From positions 1-64,000 of the forward strand of contig UBNV01000014.1 in the NCBI GenBank assembly GCA_900466945.1: DNA of 64,000 nucleotides. The letters run 5' to 3'. Below are positions 38,353-46,432 of the stretch, piece by piece. A program made the position numbers and the translations under genes. The notes below the pieces were generated by a model. It had not been told where the DNA came from. It saw only the letters and a list, made by a program, of their open reading frames with translations, and did no database searches. Every line of letters begins with the position of its first letter. Within the stretch, counting starts at the first letter, position 1. This stretch comes from Hyphomicrobiales bacterium (lineage in GTDB: Bacteria > Pseudomonadota > Alphaproteobacteria > Rhizobiales > Rhizobiaceae).

Positions 38353-38458
38353 CGAGGTCTCCCGGGCTTTTGTCCCGCCGTGCACCCGATGGGATGTCTC
38401 TCCATCGGGAGCCGCTCTCGGACCAGCCACGCATGCTGCGTCGGAACCCTAGCGGCTA
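38353..38458 (-). ncRNA. Guanidine-I riboswitch (ykkC class)
   Basis: Read on the minus strand, three highly conserved ykkC blocks occur in the right order. GCUAGGGUUCCG is at 38453-38442, CUGGUCCGAGAG at 38426-38415, and ACGGCGGGACAAAAGCCCGGGAGAC near the 3' end lies at 38381-38357. A short stem (ACGCA/UGCGU) sits between the first two, and a variable 8-bp hairpin (CCCGATGG/CCATCGGG, 38409-38385) between the last two. The RNA starts within about 10 bases of the predicted sigma-54 transcript start and lies 70 bases before the binding-protein ATG. The identification rests on recalled consensus and has not been run through a covariance model. Confidence 0.9.
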
Positions 38459-38475
38459 ACTCTGTGGATACTGGA

Positions 38476-38490
38476 GCAAGGGGCGTGCCA
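38476..38490 (-). promoter_or_regulatory. Sigma-54 (-24/-12) promoter of the guanidine operon
   Basis: On the minus strand TGGCAC-N5-TTGC (extended TTGGCACG-N4-TTGCT) is a full consensus RpoN promoter. The expected start is near 38464, just before the riboswitch. This suggests NtrC-type control under nitrogen limitation. I could not define a clear NtrC enhancer upstream. Confidence 0.8.
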
Positions 38491-38491
38491 A

Positions 38492-38703
38492 GTGGCCAGG
38501 AGCTGCGAAACAGGGCTACAAATCGTGCCCTCTCCGCCGCAAAACATCTCGCGTGCATGTCTTGCAGGCAGCGATGCCTCACAAACAGGCAGACTCCACG
38601 ATCGTACAGAGCGCGACCGCCCGTCTGTGGGAGACGGGCAGTCGTGGGGATGCCTGGTGTGGGACAAGGCATTTTCGGTCCGACGTGGCGCAGGCCGATG
38701 CGA
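38492..38703. other. Intergenic region between guanidine promoter and NmrA-like gene
   Basis: No gene is visible. A perfect 8-bp dyad with a 5-nt loop (GCCCGTCT-GTGGG-AGACGGGC, 38619-38639) lies 65 bp past the stop of the NmrA-like gene and may end its transcript, although it lacks a T-run. The rest would hold enhancer sites for the sigma-54 promoter. Confidence 0.4.
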
Positions 38704-39603
38704 TCAGGCGGTCATCGCTTTCAAAGTCTCTGCCTGGCTTTCGACCCAGACTTCGAACGCCTGAGGCTCCACGCCTGTAAGCGCCTTGAAGTCGCCGGTA
38801 ATCGTTGCGAGGCCCCCGACACCGATCATGGTGTCGATCGACGCAAACACGCGCGCGACCGGCTCCGGCAGGCCAGCGCCGACCATGCCCTGAACGAGCC
38901 CTTCGACCGGCACGTCGACGACCGTGATGTCCTTGCCCGCGGCTTTGGATACGGCAGCGGCGATGTCGCGATGCGTGTAGGAAGCCGAGCCCGTCAGCGT
39001 GTAGACCTTCTTGTCGCTGCCGGCGGCAACGAGGGCTGCGGCGATCGCACGCGCAATATCATCGCGGGCAATGTGCGCAATCTGTCCGTCGCCGGCGGCG
39101 GAATACCAATGGCCAGAAGCCAGAGCCGGACCGGCACTCATCATGACGTTCTCAAAATACCAGTTGTTGCGCAGGATGGTCCAGGCCGGGATGGCGCTCT
39201 CACGGATCTCGGTTTCGGTGCCTTCATGGTCGGGCGCAAACAGCAATGGCGAATTGGCGGGCTCCGGCATCGATGTGTAGAGCAGGTGCTTCACGCCGAC
39301 CTTCTGGGCAGCGGCGATGGCTGCGCGATGCTGCACCAGGCGATGACCCGGACGATCGAGTGTGTCCGTGCTGATGATCAGGACCTTCTCTGCTTCGGCA
39401 AAAGCGGCTTCCATCGACGCTACGTCGTCGAAATCGACCCGGCGAACCTGCACGCCTTTTTCGGCCAAGCTTGCCAATTGCTCGGGCTTGCGGCTCGCGG
39501 CGATGATATCTGCGGCGGCCACGCCCGAGGTTTCGAGAAGATGATGAACCACGCGGTTGCCGAGATGACCCGATGCGCCGGTCACGAGATATTTTGCAGT
39601 CAT
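38704..39603 (-). CDS. NmrA-like NAD(P)H-binding quinone oxidoreductase
   Basis: 299-residue atypical short-chain dehydrogenase of the NmrA/QOR2 group. The N-terminal dinucleotide motif is VTGASGHLGNRVV (about 7-19), followed by IIAASRKPEQ where NADPH phosphate is contacted. HLLYTSMPEP and ILRNNWYFEN are typical of this subgroup. Such enzymes reduce quinones or act as redox sensors. It is divergent from an HxlR regulator across 114 bp, the usual arrangement for electrophile-inducible quinone reductases. Confidence 0.82.
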   Translation of the reverse strand: MTAKYLVTGASGHLGNRVVHHLLETSGVAAADIIAASRKPEQLASLAEKGVQVRRVDFDDVASMEAAFAEAEKVLIISTDTLDRPGHRLVQHRAAIAAAQKVGVKHLLYTSMPEPANSPLLFAPDHEGTETEIRESAIPAWTILRNNWYFENVMMSAGPALASGHWYSAAGDGQIAHIARDDIARAIAAALVAAGSDKKVYTLTGSASYTHRDIAAAVSKAAGKDITVVDVPVEGLVQGMVGAGLPEPVARVFASIDTMIGVGGLATITGDFKALTGVEPQAFEVWVESQAETLKAMTA

Positions 39604-39717
39604 TTTACATCCACTTTCTCGCCCTTAATTTTAGGGCTGGTCTAAATTTCAGAGTAGGTATAAATTACAGATCTATCTGATACCGTAAAGTAGGCAGTTT
39701 TTTAGAACCAGGTCCCA

Positions 39718-40191
39718 ATGGCGATACCGATGACGGCGAATGCGCGAACGAAAACCGACTACAGTTCGGCCATAGACACAGTCAGGGGCATGCTCGCGAC
39801 ACCGAGTGAAACGGTATTCGACCCGCAGAATTGTCCGGTGCGAGACGTCTTCGCACATATCGGTGACAAATGGGCCTCGCTCATCCTGCAGACGCTGGGA
39901 ATACGGCCGCATCGCTTCGGTGAACTCAAGCGCGCGATTCCCGATATTTCGCAGGCCATGCTGACCGGTACCCTGCGTAGCTTGCAGCGCGACGGGTTCG
40001 TTTGCCGCGAGGTTTTCCCGACCCAGCCGCCGAGCGTGGAATACAGTCTGACGGAACTCGGCCAATCCCTTCTCGGTCCGCTGGCCGCGTTGGTTCTCTG
40101 GACAGCAGACCAACACGGGCGAATCCGCGAGGCTCGTACCGTCTACGACGCCGAAAATCCGCCTTTTAAGAAGAAGCTGGCGGCGCGCTGA
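39718..40191 (+). CDS. HxlR-family transcriptional regulator
   Basis: 157-residue winged-helix protein. After a variable N-terminus the domain starts at [19 protein letters not shown] (about 40-58), where Cys40 is the conserved HxlR cysteine often used for redox or electrophile sensing. [18 protein letters not shown] is the recognition-helix region. It is divergent from the NmrA-like oxidoreductase and probably controls it. AGTAGGTA/AGTAGGCA direct repeats at 39653 and 39689 in the shared region are possible contacts. The ribosome-binding site is weak, so the exact start is uncertain. Confidence 0.82.
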   Translation: MAIPMTANARTKTDYSSAIDTVRGMLATPSETVFDPQNCPVRDVFAHIGDKWASLILQTLGIRPHRFGELKRAIPDISQAMLTGTLRSLQRDGFVCREVFPTQPPSVEYSLTELGQSLLGPLAALVLWTADQHGRIREARTVYDAENPPFKKKLAAR

Positions 40192-40286
40192 GGCGCCTAA
40201 ACGGGTGGTATAGTTTGGTAACCATTCCATTCAACCAAATCGATACAACATCGCGCTAATTTACCCTGAGAAATTGGGGGTGAATT

Positions 40287-41579
40287 ATGTTGAAGCGTTT
40301 TATCCGCGACCGGCGCGGCAATTTTGGCATGATGACGGCGATTTTGTTCGTCCCCGTGATCGGCACTGCCGGCCTTGCCATCGACATCAGCAATGCCCTG
40401 ATGGTGCGCGGCACCCTTCAGGCCGCCGCGGATTCCGCCGCGATTGCCGCTGTGGCCGAAACGTCTGCCGGCGTCCTTCAGGCCATGCAGTTGAAATCGG
40501 ACGGACAACTGACAGACGCCATCGCGGACGCGAAGAAGGTCTTCATGGGCCACGCAAAGATGTCGGACGACTATGAGCTGAAGGATTTCGACGTCGAAGT
40601 CGTCAAGACCGGGACGCAGCTCAAGGCAGTCTTCACCTTCAGCGCTTCCGTACCCACCACCCTGGCACGTATCCTCGGGCAACCGGATGTGACGGTTGCC
40701 GGCAAGGCGGAAGCCGTATTCCAGACCGATACTTTCCGCGACTTCTACCTGTTGCTCGACAACACGCCGTCCATGGGCGTCGGAGCCACTCCGACGGATG
40801 TAAACAAGATGGTCGCCAACACTGGCGACAAATGCGCGTTTGCCTGCCACATCGTCAAGAATGGGGTAGAGGACATGAACAGTTATTACAATCTCGCCAA
40901 GAGGCTCGGCGTGACCATCCGCATCGACGTCGTGGCGCAGGCTACTGCTGCGCTCATGGACACGGCGAAGACATCGCGCAAGAGCTCCAACCAGTACCGC
41001 ATGGCCGTCTATACCTTCGGCGAAAAAGCTGAGGATACCAAGCTTCTCGAGGTCGCTTCGCTCACCGACGACCTCGAAAATGTCCAGAGCAAGGCTTCGA
41101 AGATCGGCCTGATGTCCATCCCTAAACAGGGATATGACAACGACCAGCAGACCGATTTTGACCGTGCTCTGAAGAATGTCGGTGCCCTCATGGGGACAGC
41201 CGGAACCGGCTCGTCGGCGGGCAATCCGGAAAAGATCCTCTTCTTCGTATCGGATGGTGTCGGTGACTCCTACAAACCCAGTTCCTGCACCAAGGCGACG
41301 ACGGGCGGACGCTGCCAGGAGCCTATCGACACGACCCAGTGCGAAGTGCTGAAGAACAAGGGCTATCGGATCGCCGTCCTCTACACGACCTATTTGCCGC
41401 TTCCGACAAACGACTGGTACAAGAAGTGGATCTCGCCGTTCCAGAACGAGATCCCGACCCGAATGCAGGCCTGCGCCTCGCCGGGCCTCTATTTCGAGGT
41501 CAGCCCGAGCCAGGGCATTGCGGACGCCATGAACGCCCTGTTCCTGAAGATCATTACCTCGCCGCGGCTGGCGAGCTGA
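40287..41579 (+). CDS. TadE/TadG-like pilus-assembly protein with vWA fold
   Basis: 430-residue protein with an N-terminal TadE/G membrane anchor (about 10-48: RDRRGNFGMMTAILFVPVIG, then DISNALMVRGTLQAAADSA). A long extracytoplasmic part begins like a von Willebrand A domain (FYLLLDNTPSMGVG, DxTxS in place of DxSxS) and later has ILFFVSDGVGD. Homologues accompany Flp/Tad pili, but no other tad gene is near, so this is a solitary paralogue. A good ribosome-binding site (GGGGGTGA) precedes the ATG. Confidence 0.85.
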   Translation: MLKRFIRDRRGNFGMMTAILFVPVIGTAGLAIDISNALMVRGTLQAAADSAAIAAVAETSAGVLQAMQLKSDGQLTDAIADAKKVFMGHAKMSDDYELKDFDVEVVKTGTQLKAVFTFSASVPTTLARILGQPDVTVAGKAEAVFQTDTFRDFYLLLDNTPSMGVGATPTDVNKMVANTGDKCAFACHIVKNGVEDMNSYYNLAKRLGVTIRIDVVAQATAALMDTAKTSRKSSNQYRMAVYTFGEKAEDTKLLEVASLTDDLENVQSKASKIGLMSIPKQGYDNDQQTDFDRALKNVGALMGTAGTGSSAGNPEKILFFVSDGVGDSYKPSSCTKATTGGRCQEPIDTTQCEVLKNKGYRIAVLYTTYLPLPTNDWYKKWISPFQNEIPTRMQACASPGLYFEVSPSQGIADAMNALFLKIITSPRLAS

Positions 41580-41603
41580 CGGCGGCATAGATAAACCGTC
41601 TCG

Positions 41604-42695
41604 TCAGGGCCGCAGGGCAAGGCGGCGGAGCGAGACGGCGTTGTCTTCGCTGAAGATCAAGCCCTCGCGTTCAAAGGCTTGGCGTATCGAAACCAGCGAT
41701 GCCGGACGGGTGGTTCTTTCACCCTCCGCTTCGATCCGCCGGATCGACGACACGGACACGCCGGACTGGCGGGAGAGATCCTCAAGCGTCCATTGCAGCA
41801 TGGCGCGTCCTGCGCGGATCTGCATCGGCGTCAGCGTTGCCTCGCCTGCAGGCTGTCCTTTTCCCGTTCCGGTGAAATCGCCATGGCGCAGGATCATGCC
41901 GAGCCACTCGTGCGGGCGAGACCCCTTGTGGATGATGGGAACCGCCCGTGCGTGAAACCACTCGTATTCGCCATCGGCTTTCATGATCCGGTGATTGGCG
42001 ACATAGGGTGAAAGCGTCGCCACGGCGTGCTGCCATGCGGCGATCACCGCTCCGCGATCATCGGGATGCAGGGCATTTACCCAGTTGCCGTTCAGGACTT
42101 CAGATTCCGGTTGCCCCGTCAGCGCCGTCCAACCGTGAGAGAATACAGGCTCGCCACTGGCCGTTGCACGCCACTCCAGGGCCGCGACCGCACTGACAAG
42201 GGCGCGATAACGTCCCAGGCTTTCATCAAGCGCCTGCCGATTTTCCTGCAGCTGCGATATGTCGTTGAGAAGACCGACGGCTCGCGCCGGCCGCTGATCT
42301 GCATTGAGCACGACCTCGGATCGCAGCCGCACCCAGCGCACTGTGCTGTCGCTGCGAATGATGCGGAAGTCGCGGTTCACGGGCACCCCGGACCTGATCA
42401 GCGGCCAGATGTCTTCACATCGATTGCGGTCTTCAGGGTGAATTTGGTCGATGAGATCCATCAGGCTGAACAGTTTCGGGCTGTCGATGCCCATCACCCG
42501 CAAAAGTCCGGGGCTGCAGCTGCATTGTCCCGTCAGGAGATCGCAACTCCAAAAGCCAGCCGTGCCGCGCTCTTCGACCAGTTTTAGAAACTGTGCCGAC
42601 GAAACGCCGGGGATCGTTTGGCTGATACCGGAAAGTTCACCATCCTCGTCGACGTAAACATCAGCTTGGGTGGACGCGCCAAGAAAGTCGTTCAT
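41604..42695 (-). CDS. Two-PAS-domain regulator with C-terminal XRE-type helix-turn-helix
   Basis: 363-residue soluble protein. PAS domain 1 (about 35-145) has GFWSCDLLTGQCSCSPGLL, and a second (about 165-285) has the PAC-like ending HRIMKADGEYEWFHARAVP. A Cro/CI-type helix-turn-helix follows (about 294-350; MLQWTLEDLSRQSGVSVSSI). There is no kinase, GGDEF or receiver domain, so the PAS ligand would act directly on DNA binding. Target unknown. It is divergent from the small membrane protein gene at 42984. Confidence 0.8.
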   Translation of the reverse strand: MNDFLGASTQADVYVDEDGELSGISQTIPGVSSAQFLKLVEERGTAGFWSCDLLTGQCSCSPGLLRVMGIDSPKLFSLMDLIDQIHPEDRNRCEDIWPLIRSGVPVNRDFRIIRSDSTVRWVRLRSEVVLNADQRPARAVGLLNDISQLQENRQALDESLGRYRALVSAVAALEWRATASGEPVFSHGWTALTGQPESEVLNGNWVNALHPDDRGAVIAAWQHAVATLSPYVANHRIMKADGEYEWFHARAVPIIHKGSRPHEWLGMILRHGDFTGTGKGQPAGEATLTPMQIRAGRAMLQWTLEDLSRQSGVSVSSIRRIEAEGERTTRPASLVSIRQAFEREGLIFSEDNAVSLRRLALRP

Positions 42696-42983
42696 TTCGG
42701 TTCAGTCTTATCCATCACGCTGCCGGCAGGTTGGGCTTGGGACATCACGCTGGCCAGCACTCCCTTCTCGAGGTCAGAAGCTAACGGTGCATGCTGCCGG
42801 GGACAAGTGTGAAGTAACACTTTGGTGACACGGACAGCCGTCAACACGAGCCCTCCCTTCAGGCCGCAGATGGAGATCGACCAGATCATTCATTCTATGT
42901 TTCAGGCACGGCGCTTGTGGTCCTTGCGGGTTCATGGCAGGAAGCCAGACGAAGGCCGAAAAGACAGTATGAGAGAGCCCTGA

Positions 42984-43154
42984 ATGTCGAACGTCATCAA
43001 GTTCGAGCGTCCGCCCGAGAACAAGCCACCGAAGCCGAAGAGGAGCCTTTCGCTGAACGCGCGGAGGATCCTGATTTGGGTCGGCATCGTTGCTGCATTT
43101 CTTCTTGCCTGGGCCTATTTCACATTTTTCGGTGCAGGAAGTGCTCCTGCCTAA
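42984..43154 (+). CDS. Small single-pass membrane protein
   Basis: 56-residue protein: a basic, proline-rich cytosolic segment (residues 1-27; FERPPENKPPKPKR), then one hydrophobic helix (about 29-48) and a short tail. It resembles short conserved proteins of unknown function in rhizobia that begin MSNVIKFERP. GAGAGAG lies ahead of the ATG. Function unknown. Confidence 0.65.
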   Translation: MSNVIKFERPPENKPPKPKRSLSLNARRILIWVGIVAAFLLAWAYFTFFGAGSAPA

Positions 43155-43182
43155 ACGCTACCGGCATCCTGGCAAGCCGGCG

Positions 43183-44097
43183 TCATGATCGCGTGGCCGC
43201 ATTCGCCACCAGCGCGCCGCGAGCGCCGATTACCCTCGCTGCAAGTCGCGCCCCCGCAGTGATGGCGTCGGCGCTGCAAGCTCCTTGGAGTTCAGCGGCC
43301 AGATAACCCGCATTGAAGCTGTCTCCGGCAGCCGTGGTATCGACAATACTCTCGGCCGGGGGAATGTGCACAATTTTGATCGTGCCATCGCCGGCGTCAT
43401 AGGTCACATCTGCCGGACCATTCTTGACGATCACACGCCTTGCGCCTTCTGCCCTGTAGCGTTTTGTCGTGGACGCGGGATCGCTGTCTCCGAACCAGGT
43501 CGCCTCGTCATCGAAGGACGGCAGGCACAGGTCACTGATAGCGGCCGCACGGTGGATCCAGTCACGCATGGTTTCAGAACTGTCCCAGAGACGCGGCCGA
43601 AGATTGGGATCGAAGGCCACCTTGCCACCACGGCCGGCGAACTGGCTGAGCGCTTCGATGAGGGCCAAGCGATCCTGATTCGGAAGGATCGCCAGCGTGA
43701 TGCCAGACCAGTAGGCGAGATCGGCCCCATCAAGAGCGCGCGCGATTGCGGCCGGATCACCAGCAAGATTTCGCGCGGCGCTGTCGTTGCGCCAGTAGGT
43801 GAAGCTGCGCTCTCCGTCCTTCAGGGTAATATAGTAAAGGCCGATCGTCTTGTCGGCGAGGCGGCGGATATGGGCCGTGCCGATGCCTTCCATGTTGAGG
43901 AAGTCCAACATCCGGTCGGAAAGCCCATCCGTGCCGACTGCCGAGACGTAGTCGATACGCCAGTCCGGGCTAAGGCTCTGGCGCAGATAATATGCCGTGT
44001 TCAGCGTGTCGCCTGCGAATCCCATGCTGAGGGTTCCGGCCGTGCCGGTTTCCGAGAGCTCCCCCATGCATTCGCCAATGGCTACAATCCGTCCCAT
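43183..44097 (-). CDS. kdgK: 2-dehydro-3-deoxygluconokinase
   Basis: 304-residue PfkB-family sugar kinase that phosphorylates 2-keto-3-deoxygluconate for the Entner-Doudoroff-type uronate route. The N-terminal IVAIGECMGEL and AGDTLNTAYYL are the KDG kinase version of the PfkB start. The ATP/anion-hole motif is DTTAAGDSFNAGYLA (about 253-267), with the catalytic Asp in AGDSF. GTAGGAGAGGAC precedes the ATG. A probable fragment of kduD lies directly upstream on the same strand, so the gene may once have followed kduD in an operon. Confidence 0.9.
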   Translation of the reverse strand: MGRIVAIGECMGELSETGTAGTLSMGFAGDTLNTAYYLRQSLSPDWRIDYVSAVGTDGLSDRMLDFLNMEGIGTAHIRRLADKTIGLYYITLKDGERSFTYWRNDSAARNLAGDPAAIARALDGADLAYWSGITLAILPNQDRLALIEALSQFAGRGGKVAFDPNLRPRLWDSSETMRDWIHRAAAISDLCLPSFDDEATWFGDSDPASTTKRYRAEGARRVIVKNGPADVTYDAGDGTIKIVHIPPAESIVDTTAAGDSFNAGYLAAELQGACSADAITAGARLAARVIGARGALVANAATRS

Positions 44098-44127
44098 GCC
44101 ATGTCCTCTCCTACTTCCCCGTTCCGC

Positions 44128-44193
44128 TTAGCGCGCCAGCCAGCCACCGTCGACGGGGAATCCGGAAATTCTGGTGCAGAGCCGGCGCAGTTT
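44128..44193 (-). pseudogene. C-terminal remnant of an SDR gene, probably kduD
   Basis: Minus-strand translation ending at the TAA at 44130-44128 gives ISGFPVDGGWLAR, the characteristic C-terminus of short-chain dehydrogenases. VDGGWLAR is as in KduD, the 2-dehydro-3-deoxygluconate 5-dehydrogenase. An in-frame stop lies only 21 codons upstream, so just the tail remains. It sits 30 bp before kdgK, a pathway neighbour. The short length leaves room for chance. Confidence 0.5.
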
Positions 44194-44315
44194 TTATATA
44201 TTATTGACGAGGCACGTCGGATCGAGCTGCTCGAAGGTCTGCAACGCGCGCCCGGCAGAGGCGGTTGCGCGCCACCCAGGCTAACGGTGCAATCAGGCCA
44301 GGCCGGACTACGCCG

Positions 44316-45119
44316 TCATTTCTCAGCGCAGATGGCGTAGCGGTGCTGTGTCGCTCGTTCCAGGCCCTTGAAGAAGGAGAAATTCCGGCGCTGCGCCCTG
44401 TGGATCGCGGCCATGTCCTCGTCGATCGTGACCTTGGAGAAACCTGCTTCCTTCAACAGTTCGGCGACGGCATTGGCATGTGCTCCGCTGGAGAAATGCA
44501 CACGAGAGAGAATGCTGGCGTGGGTCGTCGCCATCTCGGAATTCGGTGCGCCGTGCGTGGCATCCTTGGCCAGACCCAGGCGACTTGCCCAGGCCGTGAG
44601 CCGCTTCATCAGCTTGGTCAGCCTCGACGTATTCACGAAGTCGCCATCGACGATGAGCACCCTGCCGCCGACCTTGAGTACCCGGTGCCACTCGCGAAAG
44701 CAGGCAAGCGGATCGATTAGGGTCCAGACGAGGTGGCGATTCGTGATCACGTCGTATGTGTCGTCGGATTCCATTGTCCGCTCGGCGTCGCCCAGCAGGA
44801 AGCGGATCTGGCGGCCGCGCGCCTTGGCCTTTGCCCGCGCGCGCTCGAGCATGGGTTCGGCCCAATCTAGCCCAGTGACCTTGAAACCGAGATCGTCCAG
44901 AAGATGGGAGACGACCGCGGTGCCACAGGCGAGATCGAGCGCCGCACGCCCCTCTCCCGCCCCCAGGTGTTTGCGCAGCAGCGCATGCCAGGCTGCCCTT
45001 TCGTCTTCGGAGAAGATCTCGTGACCGGGCTGGCTGTCAAAGGTTTCGGCCCTGAGGGACCAATAGGCCTTGATTTCGTCGCGGAGGTCACGGTTGGGAA
45101 TAGAGCTAACGGCTTGCAT
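44316..45119 (-). CDS. SAM-dependent class I methyltransferase
   Basis: 267-residue methyltransferase of the UbiE/Methyltransf_11 type. SAM-binding motif I is ALDLACGTAVVSHLLDDL (about 56-73), followed by the acidic residue in VTGLDWAEPML, and a later motif is ADVITNRH-like (YDVITNRHLVWTL). The helix-rich C-terminal part may select the substrate. It lies divergent from an iron-transport operon across 116 bp; methyltransferases of this kind are often found beside metal-chelate transporters, but the substrate cannot be told. Confidence 0.75.
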   Translation of the reverse strand: MQAVSSIPNRDLRDEIKAYWSLRAETFDSQPGHEIFSEDERAAWHALLRKHLGAGEGRAALDLACGTAVVSHLLDDLGFKVTGLDWAEPMLERARAKAKARGRQIRFLLGDAERTMESDDTYDVITNRHLVWTLIDPLACFREWHRVLKVGGRVLIVDGDFVNTSRLTKLMKRLTAWASRLGLAKDATHGAPNSEMATTHASILSRVHFSSGAHANAVAELLKEAGFSKVTIDEDMAAIHRAQRRNFSFFKGLERATQHRYAICAEK

Positions 45120-45176
45120 AGGCTGGATCTTTCGGAACAGGTCGATGAGGCTGGAACACTTCTAAAAGATATTTCT

Positions 45177-45191
45177 TGACTGGCGAAGTCA
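45177..45191. promoter_or_regulatory. Iron-rhodo box (RirA-type site) upstream of the iron ABC operon
   Basis: TGA-N9-TCA (TGACTGGCGAAGTCA) matches the iron-rhodo box recognised by RirA in Rhizobiaceae. It overlaps a possible -35 element TTGACT (45176-45181; -10 ATAGTT at 45199-45204 after 17 bp) and lies 45 bp before the first gene. Iron-dependent repression is inferred. Confidence 0.65.
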
Positions 45192-45235
45192 TAAAATCAT
45201 AGTTCACCTCACAATCACAAGCAGGAGAACTGATC

Positions 45236-46375
45236 GTGTTCAAAATGGAGAGGGTGGCGTCAGCCGCCGCGATTTCGCTCGTCCTTTTTTCAGGTGTCGC
45301 GCTGGCCGGCGAGACGGTGACGATCAAGGACATCACAGGTCGAGAAGTCGAAGTGAACGTTCCGGTTGAGCGCGTCATTCTGGGTGAAGGTCGCCAGATC
45401 TACTTCACCGCCGCCCTCGACACCGACAATCCCTTCGGCCGCGTCATCGGTTGGCGTGACGATTTCAAGAAGGCCGACCTCGACGGCTACAACATCTACC
45501 TGAAGAAATATCCGGAGATGGAGAAGATCCCGACCTTCGGCGGCATGAAGGACGGCACCTTCGATATCGAGCAGGCAGTCGCGCTGAAGCCCGACGTCAT
45601 CATCATGAACACGGAAGCGAAATCGGCGACCGAAGAGAGCGGCTATATCGAGAAGCTCGCCGCCGTCGGCATCCCACTCGTCTATATCGACTTCCGAGAG
45701 AAGCCCATGGAGCACACAGATGATTCCATGCGCATCATCGGCAAGCTATTCGGCAAGGAAGAACGCGCCGAGGAATTCGTGAAGTTCCACGACGAGCAGA
45801 TCGCCAAGGTCACCGACGTTCTCTCAAAGCAGGCCGACCTCAACAAGCCGGTCGTCTTCATCGAGCGCGCCGGCGGCTATTCCGACGATTGCTGCATGTC
45901 CTTCGGCAACGAGAATTTCGGCAAGATGGTCGAGCTCGCCGGTGGCGTGAACATGGCGAAGGATTTCATCCCGGGCACCTTCGGGACGGTCAATCCTGAG
46001 CAGATCATCGCCTCGAACCCCGACCAGGTCATCGTCACCGGCTCCAACTGGGAACTCTATGTTCCCGGCGGCAAGTGGGTCGGCGTCGGCCCGGGTGCTG
46101 ACAAGGCGGAAGCAGCCCGCAAGCTCTCCGAGCTGATGAAGCGTCCCGGCTTTACCGACATCAAGGCTGTCAAGGACGGCAATGTTCACGCCATCTGGCA
46201 CCAGTTCTACAACAGCCCGTACCAGTTCGTCGCCGTGCAGCAGATCGCAAAGTGGCTGCATCCGGACCTCTTCAAGGATGTCGATGCCGACGCCACCTTC
46301 AAGGAAATGCACGAGCGCTTCCTGCCTGTCAAATACCACCCTGGCTACTTCGCCTCGGTGAAGGCCGGGTCCTGA
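45236..46375 (+). CDS. Iron-complex ABC transporter substrate-binding protein 1
   Basis: 379-residue periplasmic protein of the FecB/BtuF class (Peripla_BP_2). The signal peptide ends near residue 24 (VALA-GET). TIKDITGREVEVNVPVERVI is the usual N-terminal beta strand pair. An unusual vicinal Cys219-Cys220 occurs in SDDCCMSFGNENFG and is repeated in the next gene. The start is GTG, supported by AGGAGA seven bases upstream. A paralogue of the following gene, with which it shares one permease/ATPase pair. Confidence 0.88.
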   Translation: MFKMERVASAAAISLVLFSGVALAGETVTIKDITGREVEVNVPVERVILGEGRQIYFTAALDTDNPFGRVIGWRDDFKKADLDGYNIYLKKYPEMEKIPTFGGMKDGTFDIEQAVALKPDVIIMNTEAKSATEESGYIEKLAAVGIPLVYIDFREKPMEHTDDSMRIIGKLFGKEERAEEFVKFHDEQIAKVTDVLSKQADLNKPVVFIERAGGYSDDCCMSFGNENFGKMVELAGGVNMAKDFIPGTFGTVNPEQIIASNPDQVIVTGSNWELYVPGGKWVGVGPGADKAEAARKLSELMKRPGFTDIKAVKDGNVHAIWHQFYNSPYQFVAVQQIAKWLHPDLFKDVDADATFKEMHERFLPVKYHPGYFASVKAGS

Positions 46376-46383
46376 GAAACCAA

Positions 46384-46408
46384 CCGGCGCCTCGCCAAGT
46401 GGCGCCGG
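46384..46408 (+). terminator. Hairpin between the two iron binding-protein genes
   Basis: CCGGCGCC-N9-GGCGCCGG, a perfect 8-bp stem 8 bp after the first stop codon, followed by ATTTCC. Probably an mRNA-stabilising or partial attenuating element. Confidence 0.55.
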
Positions 46409-46432
46409 ATTTCCGACAAGGAAGACAGACTG

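Noticed and set aside
38282-38434. N-terminal extension of the guanidine binding protein through the leader
   Set aside because: The extension overlaps the riboswitch and would place the signal peptide in mid-protein. The ATG at 38281 has a ribosome-binding site and a proper signal peptide.
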